NCBI RefSeq assembly: GCF_026242055.1
Contig: NZ_JAPJDL010000017.1
Location: 123,958 to 187,957 of the forward strand
DNA length: 64,000 bases
Direction: 5' to 3'
Source of the DNA: Lentzea sp. NEAU-D7
GTDB lineage: Bacteria > Actinomycetota > Actinomycetes > Mycobacteriales > Pseudonocardiaceae
Below, one piece after another: positions 1-8,502 of the stretch. Position 1 is the first letter of the stretch, and each line of letters starts with the position of its first letter. The notes beneath the pieces are model-generated. The model made no database searches and had not been told where the DNA came from. It worked only from the letters and a program-made list of their open reading frames with translations. The position numbers were made by a program, and so were the translations under genes.

Positions 1-59
1 CCCCCCCCAGCCCCCCCCCGCCCCCTCCCGGCCCCCCCCCAGGCCGCGCCCCCCCCTTC
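1..59. repeat. poly-C low-complexity tract at window edge
   Basis: Almost uninterrupted runs of C broken by single A, G or T bases, lying just past the stop of pdxS. No coding signal is visible. A similar tract occurs near 54,720, so this may be a genuine C-homopolymer or an artefact of sequencing or assembly. Confidence 0.6.
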
Positions 60-77
60 TCCGTTCGTCGCCGGGAC

Positions 78-971
78 CTACCAGCCGCGCTCGGCGAGGC
101 GGTGCGGCTCCGGGACGTCCTCGACGTTGATGCCGACCATGGCCTCGCCCAGGCCGCGCGAGACCTTGGCGATGACGTCGGGGTCGTCGTGGAAGGTGGT
201 GGCCTTCACGATGGCCTCGGCGCGCTGGGCCGGGTTGCCGGACTTGAAGATGCCGGAACCGACGAACACGCCCTCGGCGCCGAGCTGCATCATCATCGCG
301 GCGTCGGCCGGGGTCGCGATGCCGCCCGCGGTGAACAGCACGACGGGCAGCTTGCCGTTCTGCGCGATCTCCTTGACCAGCTCGTACGGCGCCTGGAGCT
401 CCTTGGCGGCGACGTAGAGCTCGTCCTCGGGGAGGTTCTGCAGGCGGCGGATCTCCTGGCGGATCTTGCGCATGTGCGTGGTGGCGTTCGAGACGTCACC
501 CGTGCCGGCCTCGCCCTTGGAGCGGATCATGGCCGCGCCCTCGGTGATGCGGCGCAGGGCCTCACCCAGGTTCGTCGCACCGCAGACGAAGGGGACGGTG
601 AACGCCCACTTGTCGATGTGGTTGGCGTAGTCGGCCGGGGTCAGCACCTCGGACTCGTCGATGTAGTCGACGCCGAGCGACGCGAGGACCTGGGCCTCGA
701 CGAAGTGGCCGATGCGGGCCTTCGCCATGACCGGGATCGAGACGGCGTTGATGATGCCGTCGATCAGGTCGGGGTCGCTCATGCGCGCGACGCCGCCCTG
801 GGCGCGGATGTCGGCGGGCACGCGCTCGAGGGCCATGACGGCGACGGCGCCCGCGTCCTCCGCGATCTTCGCCTGGGTGGCGTCGACCACGTCCATGATC
901 ACGCCGCCCTTGAGCATCTCGGCCATGCCGCGCTTGACGCGGGCGGTACCCGTGACCTGATCAGTGCTCAC
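78..971 (-). CDS. pdxS: pyridoxal 5'-phosphate synthase lyase subunit PdxS
   Basis: This is the synthase subunit of the DXP-independent vitamin B6 pathway. It condenses ribose 5-phosphate, glyceraldehyde 3-phosphate and ammonia into pyridoxal 5'-phosphate, with ammonia supplied by the glutaminase PdxT. The 297-residue length is normal for the family. Visible landmarks are IMDVVDA (Asp27), the Schiff-base lysine in VMAKARIGHF (Lys84), and the second lysine in IRSKGEAGTGD (Lys152). The start is GTG with GAAAGG upstream. pdxT, usually close to pdxS, is not in the window because the window ends in poly-C just past the stop. In Mycobacterium tuberculosis pdxS lies near the pimA/pgsA/thrS block, which here is 17 kb away on the same strand. 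Confidence 0.97.
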   Translation of the reverse strand: MSTDQVTGTARVKRGMAEMLKGGVIMDVVDATQAKIAEDAGAVAVMALERVPADIRAQGGVARMSDPDLIDGIINAVSIPVMAKARIGHFVEAQVLASLGVDYIDESEVLTPADYANHIDKWAFTVPFVCGATNLGEALRRITEGAAMIRSKGEAGTGDVSNATTHMRKIRQEIRRLQNLPEDELYVAAKELQAPYELVKEIAQNGKLPVVLFTAGGIATPADAAMMMQLGAEGVFVGSGIFKSGNPAQRAEAIVKATTFHDDPDVIAKVSRGLGEAMVGINVEDVPEPHRLAERGW

Positions 972-1220
972 CGGGGCAACCTTTCACGAGGGGAAGTCTT
1001 GGTGAACTCACCGTACGTCCGCTGTGGCCCCCTGGACCAAGCCACTGAAGCCACGAACCAGAAGGCCACTTTCCGATCAACCGCAGGTCCGTGATGGTGC
1101 TCACTCGGTTCTGTCTGTGAAACGTGTTCGCGTGTCAGTGGGCGCCCAGTCGTGTCTGAACCCTTGTCCAGAACCGGGAACGGGTGTGAGATCGAACACT
1201 ACGACTTGACGGAGGTCGCC

Positions 1221-3275
1221 ATGGGAAGCAAGCACTCCGACAACGGCACATCGGCAGGCGCGGTCGCTGTGGACGACCCGGCCAAGGTCCGCAACGTCGT
1301 GCTCGTGGGGCCCTCCGGGGCGGGCAAGACGACGCTCACCGAAGCCCTGCTCGCCGCCACCGGCGTCGTGACCCGGGCGGGGTCGGTCACCGAGGGCACC
1401 ACCGTCTGCGACCACGACCCGGCGGCCGTGCGACAACAACGGTCGGTAGGCCTCGCCGTGGCTCCGATCCAGCACGGGGACATCAAGATCAATCTGATCG
1501 ACACCCCCGGATACGTCGACTTCGTGGGTGAGCTCAGGGCAGGACTCCGGGCCGCGGACGCGGCCCTTTTTGTTGTCAACGCTTTCGAAGGCGTCGACGC
1601 GGCCACCATCTCGCTGTGGGAGGAGTGCGCTCTCGTCGGCATGCCTCGCGCCGTCGTCATCACACGCACCGACCACCACCGTGCGAACTTCGGCAACGCG
1701 GTCGTCGAGTGCCAGGCGGCGTTCGGCGCGGGCGTCGTACCGTTGTACATGCAGGAGGGCGACTCGCTCGTCGGGCTGCTGACGTCCGGTGAGAACCACC
1801 CGGACGAGCGCGCGGCGCTGATCGAGGGGATCATCGCCGAGAGCGAGGACGAGAGCCTCATGGACCGCTACCTGGCGGGCGAGGAGATCGACCAGGACAC
1901 GCTGATCGCCGATCTGGAGACCGCCGTGTCGCGCGGCTCGTTCCACCCCGTGATGCCCGTGTGCGCCGCAACGGGCATGGGCCTGGTGGAACTGATGGAC
2001 GGCATCGCGCGCGCGTTCCCGTCACCGCTGGAGCACGAACTTCCGTCCGTGACGTCGGTGGACGGCATCCCCCAGCCCCGCATCGCCGCAGACCCGGACG
2101 GGCCACTCGTCGCCGAGGTGGTCCGCACCGCGGTGGACTCCTACGTCGGCCGCGTGTCGCTTGTCCGCGTCTTCTCCGGCACCCTGCGCCCCGAACGCCC
2201 CGTGCACGTCTCCGGCCACGGCATGGCCGACCGCGGTCACGAGGACCACGACGCCGACGAGCGCGTGGCGCACATCTACTCGCCGCTCGGCTCGTCCCTG
2301 CGCGAGGTCCCCTACTGCGTCGCCGGCGACCTGTGCGCGTTGACGAAGCTGACCACCGCCGAGACCGGCGACACGGTGTCCGCGCCCGACCAGCCGCTGC
2401 TCATGGCGCCGTGGGACATGCCGGAACCGTTGCTGCCCATCGCCGTCGTGCCGCGCACCCGCAGCGACGAGGACAACCTGGCCCGCAACCTCAACCGCCT
2501 GGTCGCGAGCGACCCGACGCTGCGCCTGGACCGCAACGCCGAGACGCACCAGATGGTCCTGTGGTGCATGGGCGAGGCGCACGCCGACGTCGTGCTGGCC
2601 AGGCTGCGAGCGGGCGGCGCGGAGATCGACACCGAACCGGTGCGCGTCCCGTTCCGCGAAACCTTCGCCGGCCCTGCGAAGGGTCACGGCCGGCACGTGA
2701 AGCAATCTGGAGGTCATGGCCAGTACGCGGTGTGCGACATCGTGGTCGAACCGCTCCCCCGCGGCGCCGGCTTCGAGTTCGTGGACAAGATCGTCGGCGG
2801 CTCGGTCCCCCACCAGTTCATCCCGTCGGTGGAGAAGGGTGTGCGCGCACAGCTGGAGCGAGGCCTGCACGACGGCACCCCTGTCGTCGACGTCCGGGTG
2901 ACTCTCGTGGACGGCAAGGCGCACTCCGTCGACTCGTCGGACGCGGCCTTCCAGACCGCGGGCGCGCTCGCGTTGAAGGAGGCCGCGTCCGCCGCGCGCA
3001 CCCAGCTGCTGGAGCCCGTGGACGAGGTCACGATCCGGCTGCCCGACGAACACCTGGGCACCGTGCTGGGCGACCTGTCCGGACGGCGCGGTCGGGTGCT
3101 CGGGACCGAGTCGGACGAGGGCGGGCGCACGGTCATCCGCGCCGAGGTGCCGTCGTCGGAGTTGCTGCGGTACGCGATCGAGCTGCGGTCGCTGACGTCC
3201 GGGACCGGCACGTTCACCCGCCACTTCTCCCGCTACGACCCGCTGCCGGAGGCGCTGGCGGCACGCGCCAGGTAG
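1221..3275 (+). CDS. elongation factor G-like protein (EF-G2 type)
   Basis: A translational GTPase paralogous to EF-G, 684 residues. G1 is GPSGAGKTT at residues 30-38 instead of the usual AHxDxGKTT, G3 is DTPGYVDF at 94-101, and G4 is TRTD at 148-151 instead of NKxD. The remainder keeps EF-G domains II to V. These altered G motifs match the actinobacterial EF-G2 (FusA2) group, whose role is unclear and which is not the main translocase. The start was set at ATG 1221 because GGAGG lies 6 bases upstream; the frame is open from 1152 without a better site. It converges on mmsA. Confidence 0.9.
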   Translation: MGSKHSDNGTSAGAVAVDDPAKVRNVVLVGPSGAGKTTLTEALLAATGVVTRAGSVTEGTTVCDHDPAAVRQQRSVGLAVAPIQHGDIKINLIDTPGYVDFVGELRAGLRAADAALFVVNAFEGVDAATISLWEECALVGMPRAVVITRTDHHRANFGNAVVECQAAFGAGVVPLYMQEGDSLVGLLTSGENHPDERAALIEGIIAESEDESLMDRYLAGEEIDQDTLIADLETAVSRGSFHPVMPVCAATGMGLVELMDGIARAFPSPLEHELPSVTSVDGIPQPRIAADPDGPLVAEVVRTAVDSYVGRVSLVRVFSGTLRPERPVHVSGHGMADRGHEDHDADERVAHIYSPLGSSLREVPYCVAGDLCALTKLTTAETGDTVSAPDQPLLMAPWDMPEPLLPIAVVPRTRSDEDNLARNLNRLVASDPTLRLDRNAETHQMVLWCMGEAHADVVLARLRAGGAEIDTEPVRVPFRETFAGPAKGHGRHVKQSGGHGQYAVCDIVVEPLPRGAGFEFVDKIVGGSVPHQFIPSVEKGVRAQLERGLHDGTPVVDVRVTLVDGKAHSVDSSDAAFQTAGALALKEAASAARTQLLEPVDEVTIRLPDEHLGTVLGDLSGRRGRVLGTESDEGGRTVIRAEVPSSELLRYAIELRSLTSGTGTFTRHFSRYDPLPEALAARAR

Positions 3276-3397
3276 CCCACCGGCAGCAGGTCCGAGTAGA
3301 CGGGCGGGATGAGGTGCAACTTCTCGTCGACGGCCTGCCCGGTGAGCTCGCTCCAGGCTTCGCGGGTGCCCACGTCCGTGGAATCGAACGTGGGCAC
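3233..3397 (-). CDS. small 54-residue ORF, unknown function
   Basis: A GTG-started frame beginning 13 bases after the mmsA stop, on the same strand, and running 43 bases into the antisense of the EF-G2 3' end. Third codon positions are almost all G or C in the part outside EF-G2. The product contains REAWSELTGQAVDEKLHLIPP and ends in a serine/glycine-rich tail. No family is recognised. It could be a real small protein cotranscribed with mmsA or the tail of an eroded gene. The start codon lies inside the inverted repeat at 3364-3399, and no good Shine-Dalgarno sequence is seen. Confidence 0.35.
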   Translation of the reverse strand: MPTFDSTDVGTREAWSELTGQAVDEKLHLIPPVYSDLLPVGYLARAASASGSGS

Positions 3398-3399
3398 CC
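3364..3399. terminator. 12-bp inverted repeat between convergent genes
   Basis: Perfect arms GGGTGCCCACGT and ACGTGGGCACCC (3364-3375 and 3388-3399) with a 12-base loop, between the 3' ends of the EF-G2 gene and mmsA. There is no T run, which is common for actinobacterial terminators. It could serve both directions, although it also overlaps the small ORF. Confidence 0.6.
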
Positions 3400-3410
3400 G
3401 GCCGGGCGCG

Positions 3411-4910
3411 TTAGGTGTTCTGCGGGAAGCCCAGGTTCACGCCACCGTGCGACGGGTCGAGCCAGCGCGAGGTGACGACCTTCGAGCGCGTGAAGAAGTG
3501 CACGCCGTGCGGGCCGTACGCGTGTGCATCGCCGAACAGCGATTCCTTCCAGCCACCGAACGAGTAGTAGGCCACCGGCACGGGGATCGGCACGTTCACG
3601 CCGACCATGCCGACCTCGATCTCGTTCTGGAACCGGCGGGCCGCGCCGCCGTCGTTGGTGAAGATCGCGGTGCCGTTGCCGTACCGGTTGGAGTTCACCA
3701 TCTCGACGGCTTCCTCGTAGGTGTCGCAGCGGACCACCGAGAGGACCGGGCCGAAGATCTCGTCGGTGTAGATCGTCATGTCCGTGCCGACGTGGTCGAA
3801 CAGCGTCGGGCCGAGCCAGAACCCGCCCTCCTCGCCGTCGATCGGGTGGTCGCGGCCGTCGACCGCGAGTACGGCGCCCTGGGAGACGCCCGCGTCCAAA
3901 TAGGACGTGACCTTGTCGCGGTGCACGCCGGTGACGAGCGGCCCCATCTCGCACGACGCACCGGAACCGACCTTCACGTCGGCGATCCGCGACTTGATCC
4001 TCTCGACCAGCGAGTCACCCACCTCGCCCACGGCCACGACGACGGAGATCGCCATGCACCGCTCCCCCGCCGAGCCGAAACCGGCGGAGACCGCGGCGTC
4101 CGCGGCCAGGTCGAGGTCGGCGTCGGGCAGGACGACCATGTGGTTCTTGGCACCGCCGAGTGCCTGCACGCGCTTGCCGTGCGCGGTGCCGGTCTCGTAG
4201 ACGTAGCGGGCGATCGGGGTGGAGCCGACGAACGAGATCGCCTTCACCACCGGATGGTCGAGCAGGCGGTCGACGGCCACCTTGTCGCCGTGCACGACGT
4301 TCAGGACTCCGTCCGGAAGCCCGGCCCCGGCGAACATCTCCGCGATGAAGTTCGCCGCCGACGGGTCCTTTTCGGACGGTTTCAGCACCACGGTGTTGCC
4401 GCAAGCGATTGCGGTCGGCACGAACCACAGCGGGACCATCGCCGGGAAGTTGAACGGCGAGATCACGCCGACCACGCCGACGGGCTGCTGGATCGAGTAG
4501 ACGTCGACGCGGGTCGACGCGTTCTCGCTGAACCCGCCCTTGAGCAGGGCCGGGATGCCGCACGCGTACTCGACGGACTCCAGTGCCCGCTGGATCTCGC
4601 CCGCCGCGTCGGACACGACCTTGCCGTGCTCCGCCGAGACGATCTCCGCGAGGTCGCCCTTGCGGTCGTTCAGCAGCTCGCGGAACTTGAACATCACCGT
4701 CGAGCGCTGCGCCAGGGACGCGTTGCGCCACGACGCAAACGCTTCCGCCGCGGCGTCGACCGCGGCGTCCACTTCGGACACCGAGGCGTAGGCGACCTGC
4801 TGGGCCACCTTGCCGGTCGTCGGGTCGTAGACGTCGCCGAGGCGTTCCGGGGCCTCGTCCCAGGGCTTGCCGCCGATGTGGTGCCTGATCCACTTCTGGG
4901 TGGTGGTCAC
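3411..4910 (-). CDS. mmsA: CoA-acylating methylmalonate-semialdehyde dehydrogenase
   Basis: Oxidises malonate semialdehyde or methylmalonate semialdehyde with NAD+ and CoA, giving acetyl-CoA or propionyl-CoA plus CO2. At 499 residues it is a full-length aldehyde dehydrogenase. The catalytic Cys is in AGERCMA (Cys285). The usual ELGGK glutamate segment is replaced by ALGGAKNH (250-256), as in CoA-acylating MMSDH. SPFNFPAMVP (151-160) and KPSEKDPSA are the cofactor region. Its start overlaps the stop of the upstream aminotransferase by 4 bases, indicating coupling. With that enzyme it would finish beta-alanine and 3-aminoisobutyrate breakdown from uracil and thymine, although the same enzyme also serves valine or inositol degradation. 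Confidence 0.92.
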   Translation of the reverse strand: MTTTQKWIRHHIGGKPWDEAPERLGDVYDPTTGKVAQQVAYASVSEVDAAVDAAAEAFASWRNASLAQRSTVMFKFRELLNDRKGDLAEIVSAEHGKVVSDAAGEIQRALESVEYACGIPALLKGGFSENASTRVDVYSIQQPVGVVGVISPFNFPAMVPLWFVPTAIACGNTVVLKPSEKDPSAANFIAEMFAGAGLPDGVLNVVHGDKVAVDRLLDHPVVKAISFVGSTPIARYVYETGTAHGKRVQALGGAKNHMVVLPDADLDLAADAAVSAGFGSAGERCMAISVVVAVGEVGDSLVERIKSRIADVKVGSGASCEMGPLVTGVHRDKVTSYLDAGVSQGAVLAVDGRDHPIDGEEGGFWLGPTLFDHVGTDMTIYTDEIFGPVLSVVRCDTYEEAVEMVNSNRYGNGTAIFTNDGGAARRFQNEIEVGMVGVNVPIPVPVAYYSFGGWKESLFGDAHAYGPHGVHFFTRSKVVTSRWLDPSHGGVNLGFPQNT

Positions 4911-6190
4911 GCGCGTTCCACCGCCTGCGCCAGGATGCCGAGAGCCTCTTCGAGCTCGTCCTCGGTCAGGGTCATCGGCGGGGCCAGGCGGATCACGTTG
5001 CCGTACAGGCCGCCCTTGCCGACGAGCAGCCCGCGCGCCTTCGCCTCGCTCAGCACCGTGGCGGCGGCACCGGCGTTCGGCTCGCCCTCGGGGCCGACGA
5101 ACTCGACGCCGACCATCAGGCCCTTGCCCCGCACGTCACCGATCACCGGGTGCTTCTCGGCCAGCTCGCGCAGGCCGCCGAGCAGCCGTGAGCCGAGCTT
5201 GGCCGCGTTGGCCTGGAGGTCGTGGCTCAGCAGGTAGTCGACGGTGGCGAGCGCGCCGGCCGTGGAGATCGGGTTGCCGCCGAACGTGGAGATCGAGTTG
5301 GCGTTGATCGTGTCCATCAGGTCGCCGCGCGCCACGACGCCGCCGATCGCCAGGCCGTTGCCGAGGCCCTTGGCGAACGTCATCGCGTCCGGCACCACGT
5401 CGTGCGCCTGGATGCCCCAGAAGTGCTCGCCGGTGCGGCCCCAGCCCGTCTGCACCTCGTCGGAGATGAACAGGATCCCGTACTCGTCCAGCACGTCCTT
5501 GAACGCGCGGAACAGGCCGTCGGGCGGGGACGTGAAGCCGCCGACGCCCTGGATCGGCTCGGCGATCATGCACGCGACGTCGCCGGAGGTGGTGGTCTCG
5601 ATGATCTCGCGCAGATCGTCGACGCAGGCCTTGATGTAGTCCTTGTCGTCCATCGCCTTGAACGGCGAGCGGTAGCGGTAGCCGCCGTGCACCCAGCTGA
5701 CCTTGATCGGCGACAGCGCGGACGCCGACCAGCCGCGGTTGCCCGTGATGGCGACCGTGGCGAACGCACGGCCGTGGTAGCTGTTGCGCAGCGCCAGGAC
5801 CTGCTCGCTCCGACGCGCCTGGGTGGCGAGCATCAGCGCGGTCTCGTTGGCCTCGGTGCCGGAGTTGGTGAAGAACACCTTGGCGTCCGGGATGCCGCTC
5901 AGCTCCGCGATCTTCTCGGCCAGCTCGACCTGCGAGCGGATCAGGTAGAGCGTGGAGCTGTGCAGGACGCCGGTGTCGAGCTGCGACCGGATCGCGTCGC
6001 TGATCTCCGCGACGTCGTAGCCGATGGCGTTGGTCAGGATGCCGGCGAAGAAGTCGAGGTAGGTCGTGCCCTCGCGGTCGGTCACCCTGCGCCCGCTGGC
6101 GCTCGCGATCTCGATGGGCTCGTCGTAGTAGAGGGCCAGCCACTTCGGCATGACCGCGCGGTGTCGTGCCAGCAGCTCCTTGTGGGCCAT
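4907..6190 (-). CDS. class III aminotransferase, probable beta-alanine/3-aminoisobutyrate:pyruvate transaminase
   Basis: A PLP-dependent omega-aminotransferase of 427 residues (fold type I, AGXT2/4-aminobutyrate group). NSGTEANE (109-116), Asp244 in ISDEVQTGWGRTG, and the PLP lysine Lys274 in FAKGLGNG are all visible. The start was placed at ATG 6190 because GGAGG sits just upstream; the open frame continues to 6256 with weak coding character. It precedes mmsA with a 4-base overlap, so its product is probably a semialdehyde that MmsA consumes. Together with the pyrimidine genes 5 kb away, the likeliest substrates are beta-alanine and 3-aminoisobutyrate. Substrate choice is inferred from context; GABA remains possible. 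Confidence 0.85.
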   Translation of the reverse strand: MAHKELLARHRAVMPKWLALYYDEPIEIASASGRRVTDREGTTYLDFFAGILTNAIGYDVAEISDAIRSQLDTGVLHSSTLYLIRSQVELAEKIAELSGIPDAKVFFTNSGTEANETALMLATQARRSEQVLALRNSYHGRAFATVAITGNRGWSASALSPIKVSWVHGGYRYRSPFKAMDDKDYIKACVDDLREIIETTTSGDVACMIAEPIQGVGGFTSPPDGLFRAFKDVLDEYGILFISDEVQTGWGRTGEHFWGIQAHDVVPDAMTFAKGLGNGLAIGGVVARGDLMDTINANSISTFGGNPISTAGALATVDYLLSHDLQANAAKLGSRLLGGLRELAEKHPVIGDVRGKGLMVGVEFVGPEGEPNAGAAATVLSEAKARGLLVGKGGLYGNVIRLAPPMTLTEDELEEALGILAQAVERA

Positions 6191-6252
6191 CTCGTCCTCC
6201 AGGGGTCTGACGCCTGCCTCGGAGTCTGCTGGCGCGCCGGGTGCGCCGCCAT

Positions 6253-6295
6253 GCACAACCTGTACCCGGATCGGCTGGTTGGCATTACGTTGTGT
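6253..6295. promoter_or_regulatory. candidate PucR operator half-sites in divergent promoter
   Basis: GCACAAC at 6253-6259 and GTTGTGT at 6289-6295 form an inverted pair (6 of 7 bases matching) between the aminotransferase and pucR-type genes. The same half-site recurs as GCACAA-N7-TTGTGC before the second PucR gene at 47,409. Assignment to PucR is inference. Confidence 0.4.
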
Positions 6296-6297
6296 CC

Positions 6298-7890
6298 ATG
6301 TACCCGACGGTGGCCGAAGTCGTCGCTCTCCCGGTGATCCGGCAGGGAAAGCCGCGTCTGGTGGCGGGATCGGCCGGCCTCAGCCGTCGCGTGCGCTGGG
6401 TGCATGTGGCGGAGATCGCAGACATCGCTCCACTGCTGCGCGGCGGTGAGCTGGTGCTCACGACCGGCGTGATGCTGCCCGAGTCCGGCCTCGCCCGCTA
6501 CGTCGAGGAACTGGCCGCCGTCGAGTGCGCGGGCCTCGTCGTCGAGCTGGGACGGCGGTGGCGCGACGACGTGCCCGGCGCGCTCGTCACGGCGGCGGAA
6601 CGGCACGGGTTGCCGCTGGTCACGCTCACCGAGGAGACCAAGTACGTGGCCGTGACCGAGGCCGTCGTCGGGTTGATCGTGGACGCCCAGCTGGCCGAGC
6701 TGCGGGCCGCGGAGCAGGTGCACGAGACGTTCACGGCGCTGACGGTCGCGGGCGCCGAACCCTACGAGGTGCTGCGCGAGGTGGCGCGGACGTCCGGGCT
6801 GGCGGTCGTGCTGGAGACGCTGGGGCACGACGTGCTCGCCTACGACGCCGCCGGGCACGACCCCGTGACGCTGCTGGACGACTGGGCGGCGCGCTCGCGG
6901 GCCGTCACGGTGACCGAGCGGACCGCCTACGACACCGAGTCGGGCTGGCTGATCACGATCGTCGGGGCGCGCGGGGCGGACTGGGGCCGCCTCGTGATGG
7001 TCTCGCCCGAGCCGCCACCGCACCGGCACGTCGTGGTCGCCGAACGCGCCGCGTCCGCGTTGGCGGTGCATCGGCTCGTGGCGCGCGACCGGGAGTCGCT
7101 GGAACGGCAGACGCACCGGACGTTGCTGGCCCAGCTGCTCGGCCAGGCACCCCAGTCACCGGACCTGGGTGCGCGGGCGGCGGCGCTGGGGGTGCCGCTG
7201 GAACGGCGGCAGCTGATCGGCGTCGCGGTCCGGCCGGTGTCCGTGCTGCAGGGGCAGACGCTGGCCACGCAGGAGGTCCTGCGCGATCTCGCGGAGGCGA
7301 CGGCACTCGCCGCGCGGCGGGTCACGGTCGCGGCGCTGGTCGGCGTCGTGGACGACACCTCGGTGCGCGCGCTGCTGTCGGTGCCGATGACCATCGGCGT
7401 GGAGGGGGTTCTGCGCAAGGTCGCGCGCGAGGTCCACCGGACGGCGGCGTCCTCCGTGGTCATCGCCGTCGGCACCACCGTGACGTCCACAACGGACGTT
7501 CGCCGCTCTCTCGGCGAGGCGGTGCACGTGGCCGGGGCCGCGCTGCGAGCGCCGGGATCCCAGCTCTACCACCGGCTCGACGACGTGCGGCTGCGCGGGC
7601 TCCTGCACCTGCTGCGCGAGGACGAGCGCGTCCGGGCGTTCGCGGACCGCGAGCTCGGGCCGTTGCTGGCACGGGACTCCGCCCAGGGCTCGCGGCTCGT
7701 GGAGCTGCTGCGGTGCCTGTGCGAGAACGGCGGCAACAAATCGGCGGCCGCGGCGGCGGCCCACCTGTCCCGGACGGCGTACTACCAGCAGCTGGCACGG
7801 ATCGAACAGGTCCTCGGCGTCTCGCTGGAGGACCCGGAGTCCGTGCTGTCGCTGTACGTCGCCCTGCTGGTGCACGAAATGGGCCCGTGA
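6298..7890 (+). CDS. PucR-family transcriptional regulator
   Basis: A 530-residue regulator. The N-terminal purine-catabolism PucR domain has MYPTVAEVVALPVIRQG and GGELVLTTGVMLP, the middle region is GGDEF-like/CdaR-type, and the C-terminal HTH carries NGGNKSAAAAAAHLSRTAYY. The family senses nitrogenous metabolites and controls ureide, purine, amino acid or pyrimidine catabolism. It is divergent from the aminotransferase-mmsA operon and 3.4 kb from the dihydropyrimidinase operon, so it is the best candidate local regulator. The start at ATG 6298 matches the family N-terminus; no clear Shine-Dalgarno is present. The stop codon lies at the edge of a strong terminator stem. Confidence 0.88.
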   Translation: MYPTVAEVVALPVIRQGKPRLVAGSAGLSRRVRWVHVAEIADIAPLLRGGELVLTTGVMLPESGLARYVEELAAVECAGLVVELGRRWRDDVPGALVTAAERHGLPLVTLTEETKYVAVTEAVVGLIVDAQLAELRAAEQVHETFTALTVAGAEPYEVLREVARTSGLAVVLETLGHDVLAYDAAGHDPVTLLDDWAARSRAVTVTERTAYDTESGWLITIVGARGADWGRLVMVSPEPPPHRHVVVAERAASALAVHRLVARDRESLERQTHRTLLAQLLGQAPQSPDLGARAAALGVPLERRQLIGVAVRPVSVLQGQTLATQEVLRDLAEATALAARRVTVAALVGVVDDTSVRALLSVPMTIGVEGVLRKVAREVHRTAASSVVIAVGTTVTSTTDVRRSLGEAVHVAGAALRAPGSQLYHRLDDVRLRGLLHLLREDERVRAFADRELGPLLARDSAQGSRLVELLRCLCENGGNKSAAAAAAHLSRTAYYQQLARIEQVLGVSLEDPESVLSLYVALLVHEMGP

Positions 7891-7908
7891 GCGCGCACGG
7901 GCCCATTT
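7877..7908. terminator. bidirectional terminator hairpin
   Basis: A perfect 13-bp stem (AAATGGGCCCGTG / CACGGGCCCATTT) with a 6-base loop, overlapping the pucR stop and followed by T residues. The A/T ends give a rho-independent shape in both directions between two convergent genes. Confidence 0.85.
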
Positions 7909-7921
7909 TCCGCGTGCGAAA

Positions 7922-8374
7922 TCAGCCGTTGATCGTCGGGAAGGTGCCCGAGAGAACGGCCGGGTTCGGCACGACGTTGTTCGTCGGCAGGTCGGACAGC
8001 GACGGCGACGGCAGGTTGCCGAGGCTCGCGGTGCCCGGCAGGTCCTGCGGGTCCGGCAGACCGGCGATCTCGCCGACCTCGGCCGCGATGGGGTGGGGAA
8101 CCGAGCGCTCCTGCGCGACGGACGGAAGGGCGGGCAGCGCGGGGACCGGCAGGTCGGAGGCCACGGGCGCGCCGACGTGCGGCAGCTGCACCGCGCTGGC
8201 GGCGTCGAGCGGGTTGGCGAGCTGGGTGGCACCGGAGATCAGCTTGTCCGCGCCGACCTCGGGAACGCCGGTGTTCAGCTGCGGCAGCTCAGCGGCGCTG
8301 GCCGAGCCCGCGAGGAGCGGGGCGGCGCTGGCGGCGAGCAGGGCGGCGGCGCGGAACAGTCCGGTACGAGACAC
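7922..8374 (-). CDS. small secreted protein, unknown function
   Basis: About 150 residues, with an N-terminal signal peptide (basic SRTGLFR, hydrophobic AAALLAASAAPLLAG, cleavage after SASA). The mature part is rich in Pro, Leu, Ala and Ser, with LP repeats and no cysteines. GTG 8374 is preferred as the start because GAGGA lies 6 bases upstream; a TTG at 8386 would add four residues. It resembles the short PL-rich exported proteins common in Pseudonocardiaceae, but no function is known. It sits between convergent pucR and divergent merR. Confidence 0.75.
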   Translation of the reverse strand: MSRTGLFRAAALLAASAAPLLAGSASAAELPQLNTGVPEVGADKLISGATQLANPLDAASAVQLPHVGAPVASDLPVPALPALPSVAQERSVPHPIAAEVGEIAGLPDPQDLPGTASLGNLPSPSLSDLPTNNVVPNPAVLSGTFPTING

Positions 8375-8465
8375 AGTTTTCCTCAATCTGGTTTTGGGGA
8401 CCGATCTTCGATTTCATCGGCGCGTTCGGTTCGCGGATTAACCCGCTCGATCGGGTGTTTAAGGC

Positions 8466-8496
8466 TTGAACCTCACGCCACGGGAGGTCCTACGGT
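8466..8496 (+). promoter_or_regulatory. MerR-type promoter with 19-bp spacer and operator
   Basis: TTGAAC (8466-8471) and TACGGT (8491-8496) are separated by 19 bp, the over-long spacer typical of MerR-controlled promoters. The spacer carries the perfect inverted repeat ACCTC-N9-GAGGT (8470-8474, 8484-8488). The -10 ends 6 bases before the ATG of the merR gene, so the transcript would be leaderless and autoregulated. Confidence 0.75.
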
Positions 8497-8502
8497 CTCG
8501 GC

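Noticed and set aside
102..1094. Long plus-strand open frame antisense to pdxS
   Set aside because: It is the shadow of pdxS in high-GC DNA, with Arg/Asp/Gly-rich composition and no domain.
1961..3475. 504-codon plus-strand frame overlapping the EF-G2 gene
   Set aside because: Arg/Pro/Gly-rich product typical of an out-of-frame reading of a GC-rich gene; EF-G2 explains the DNA.
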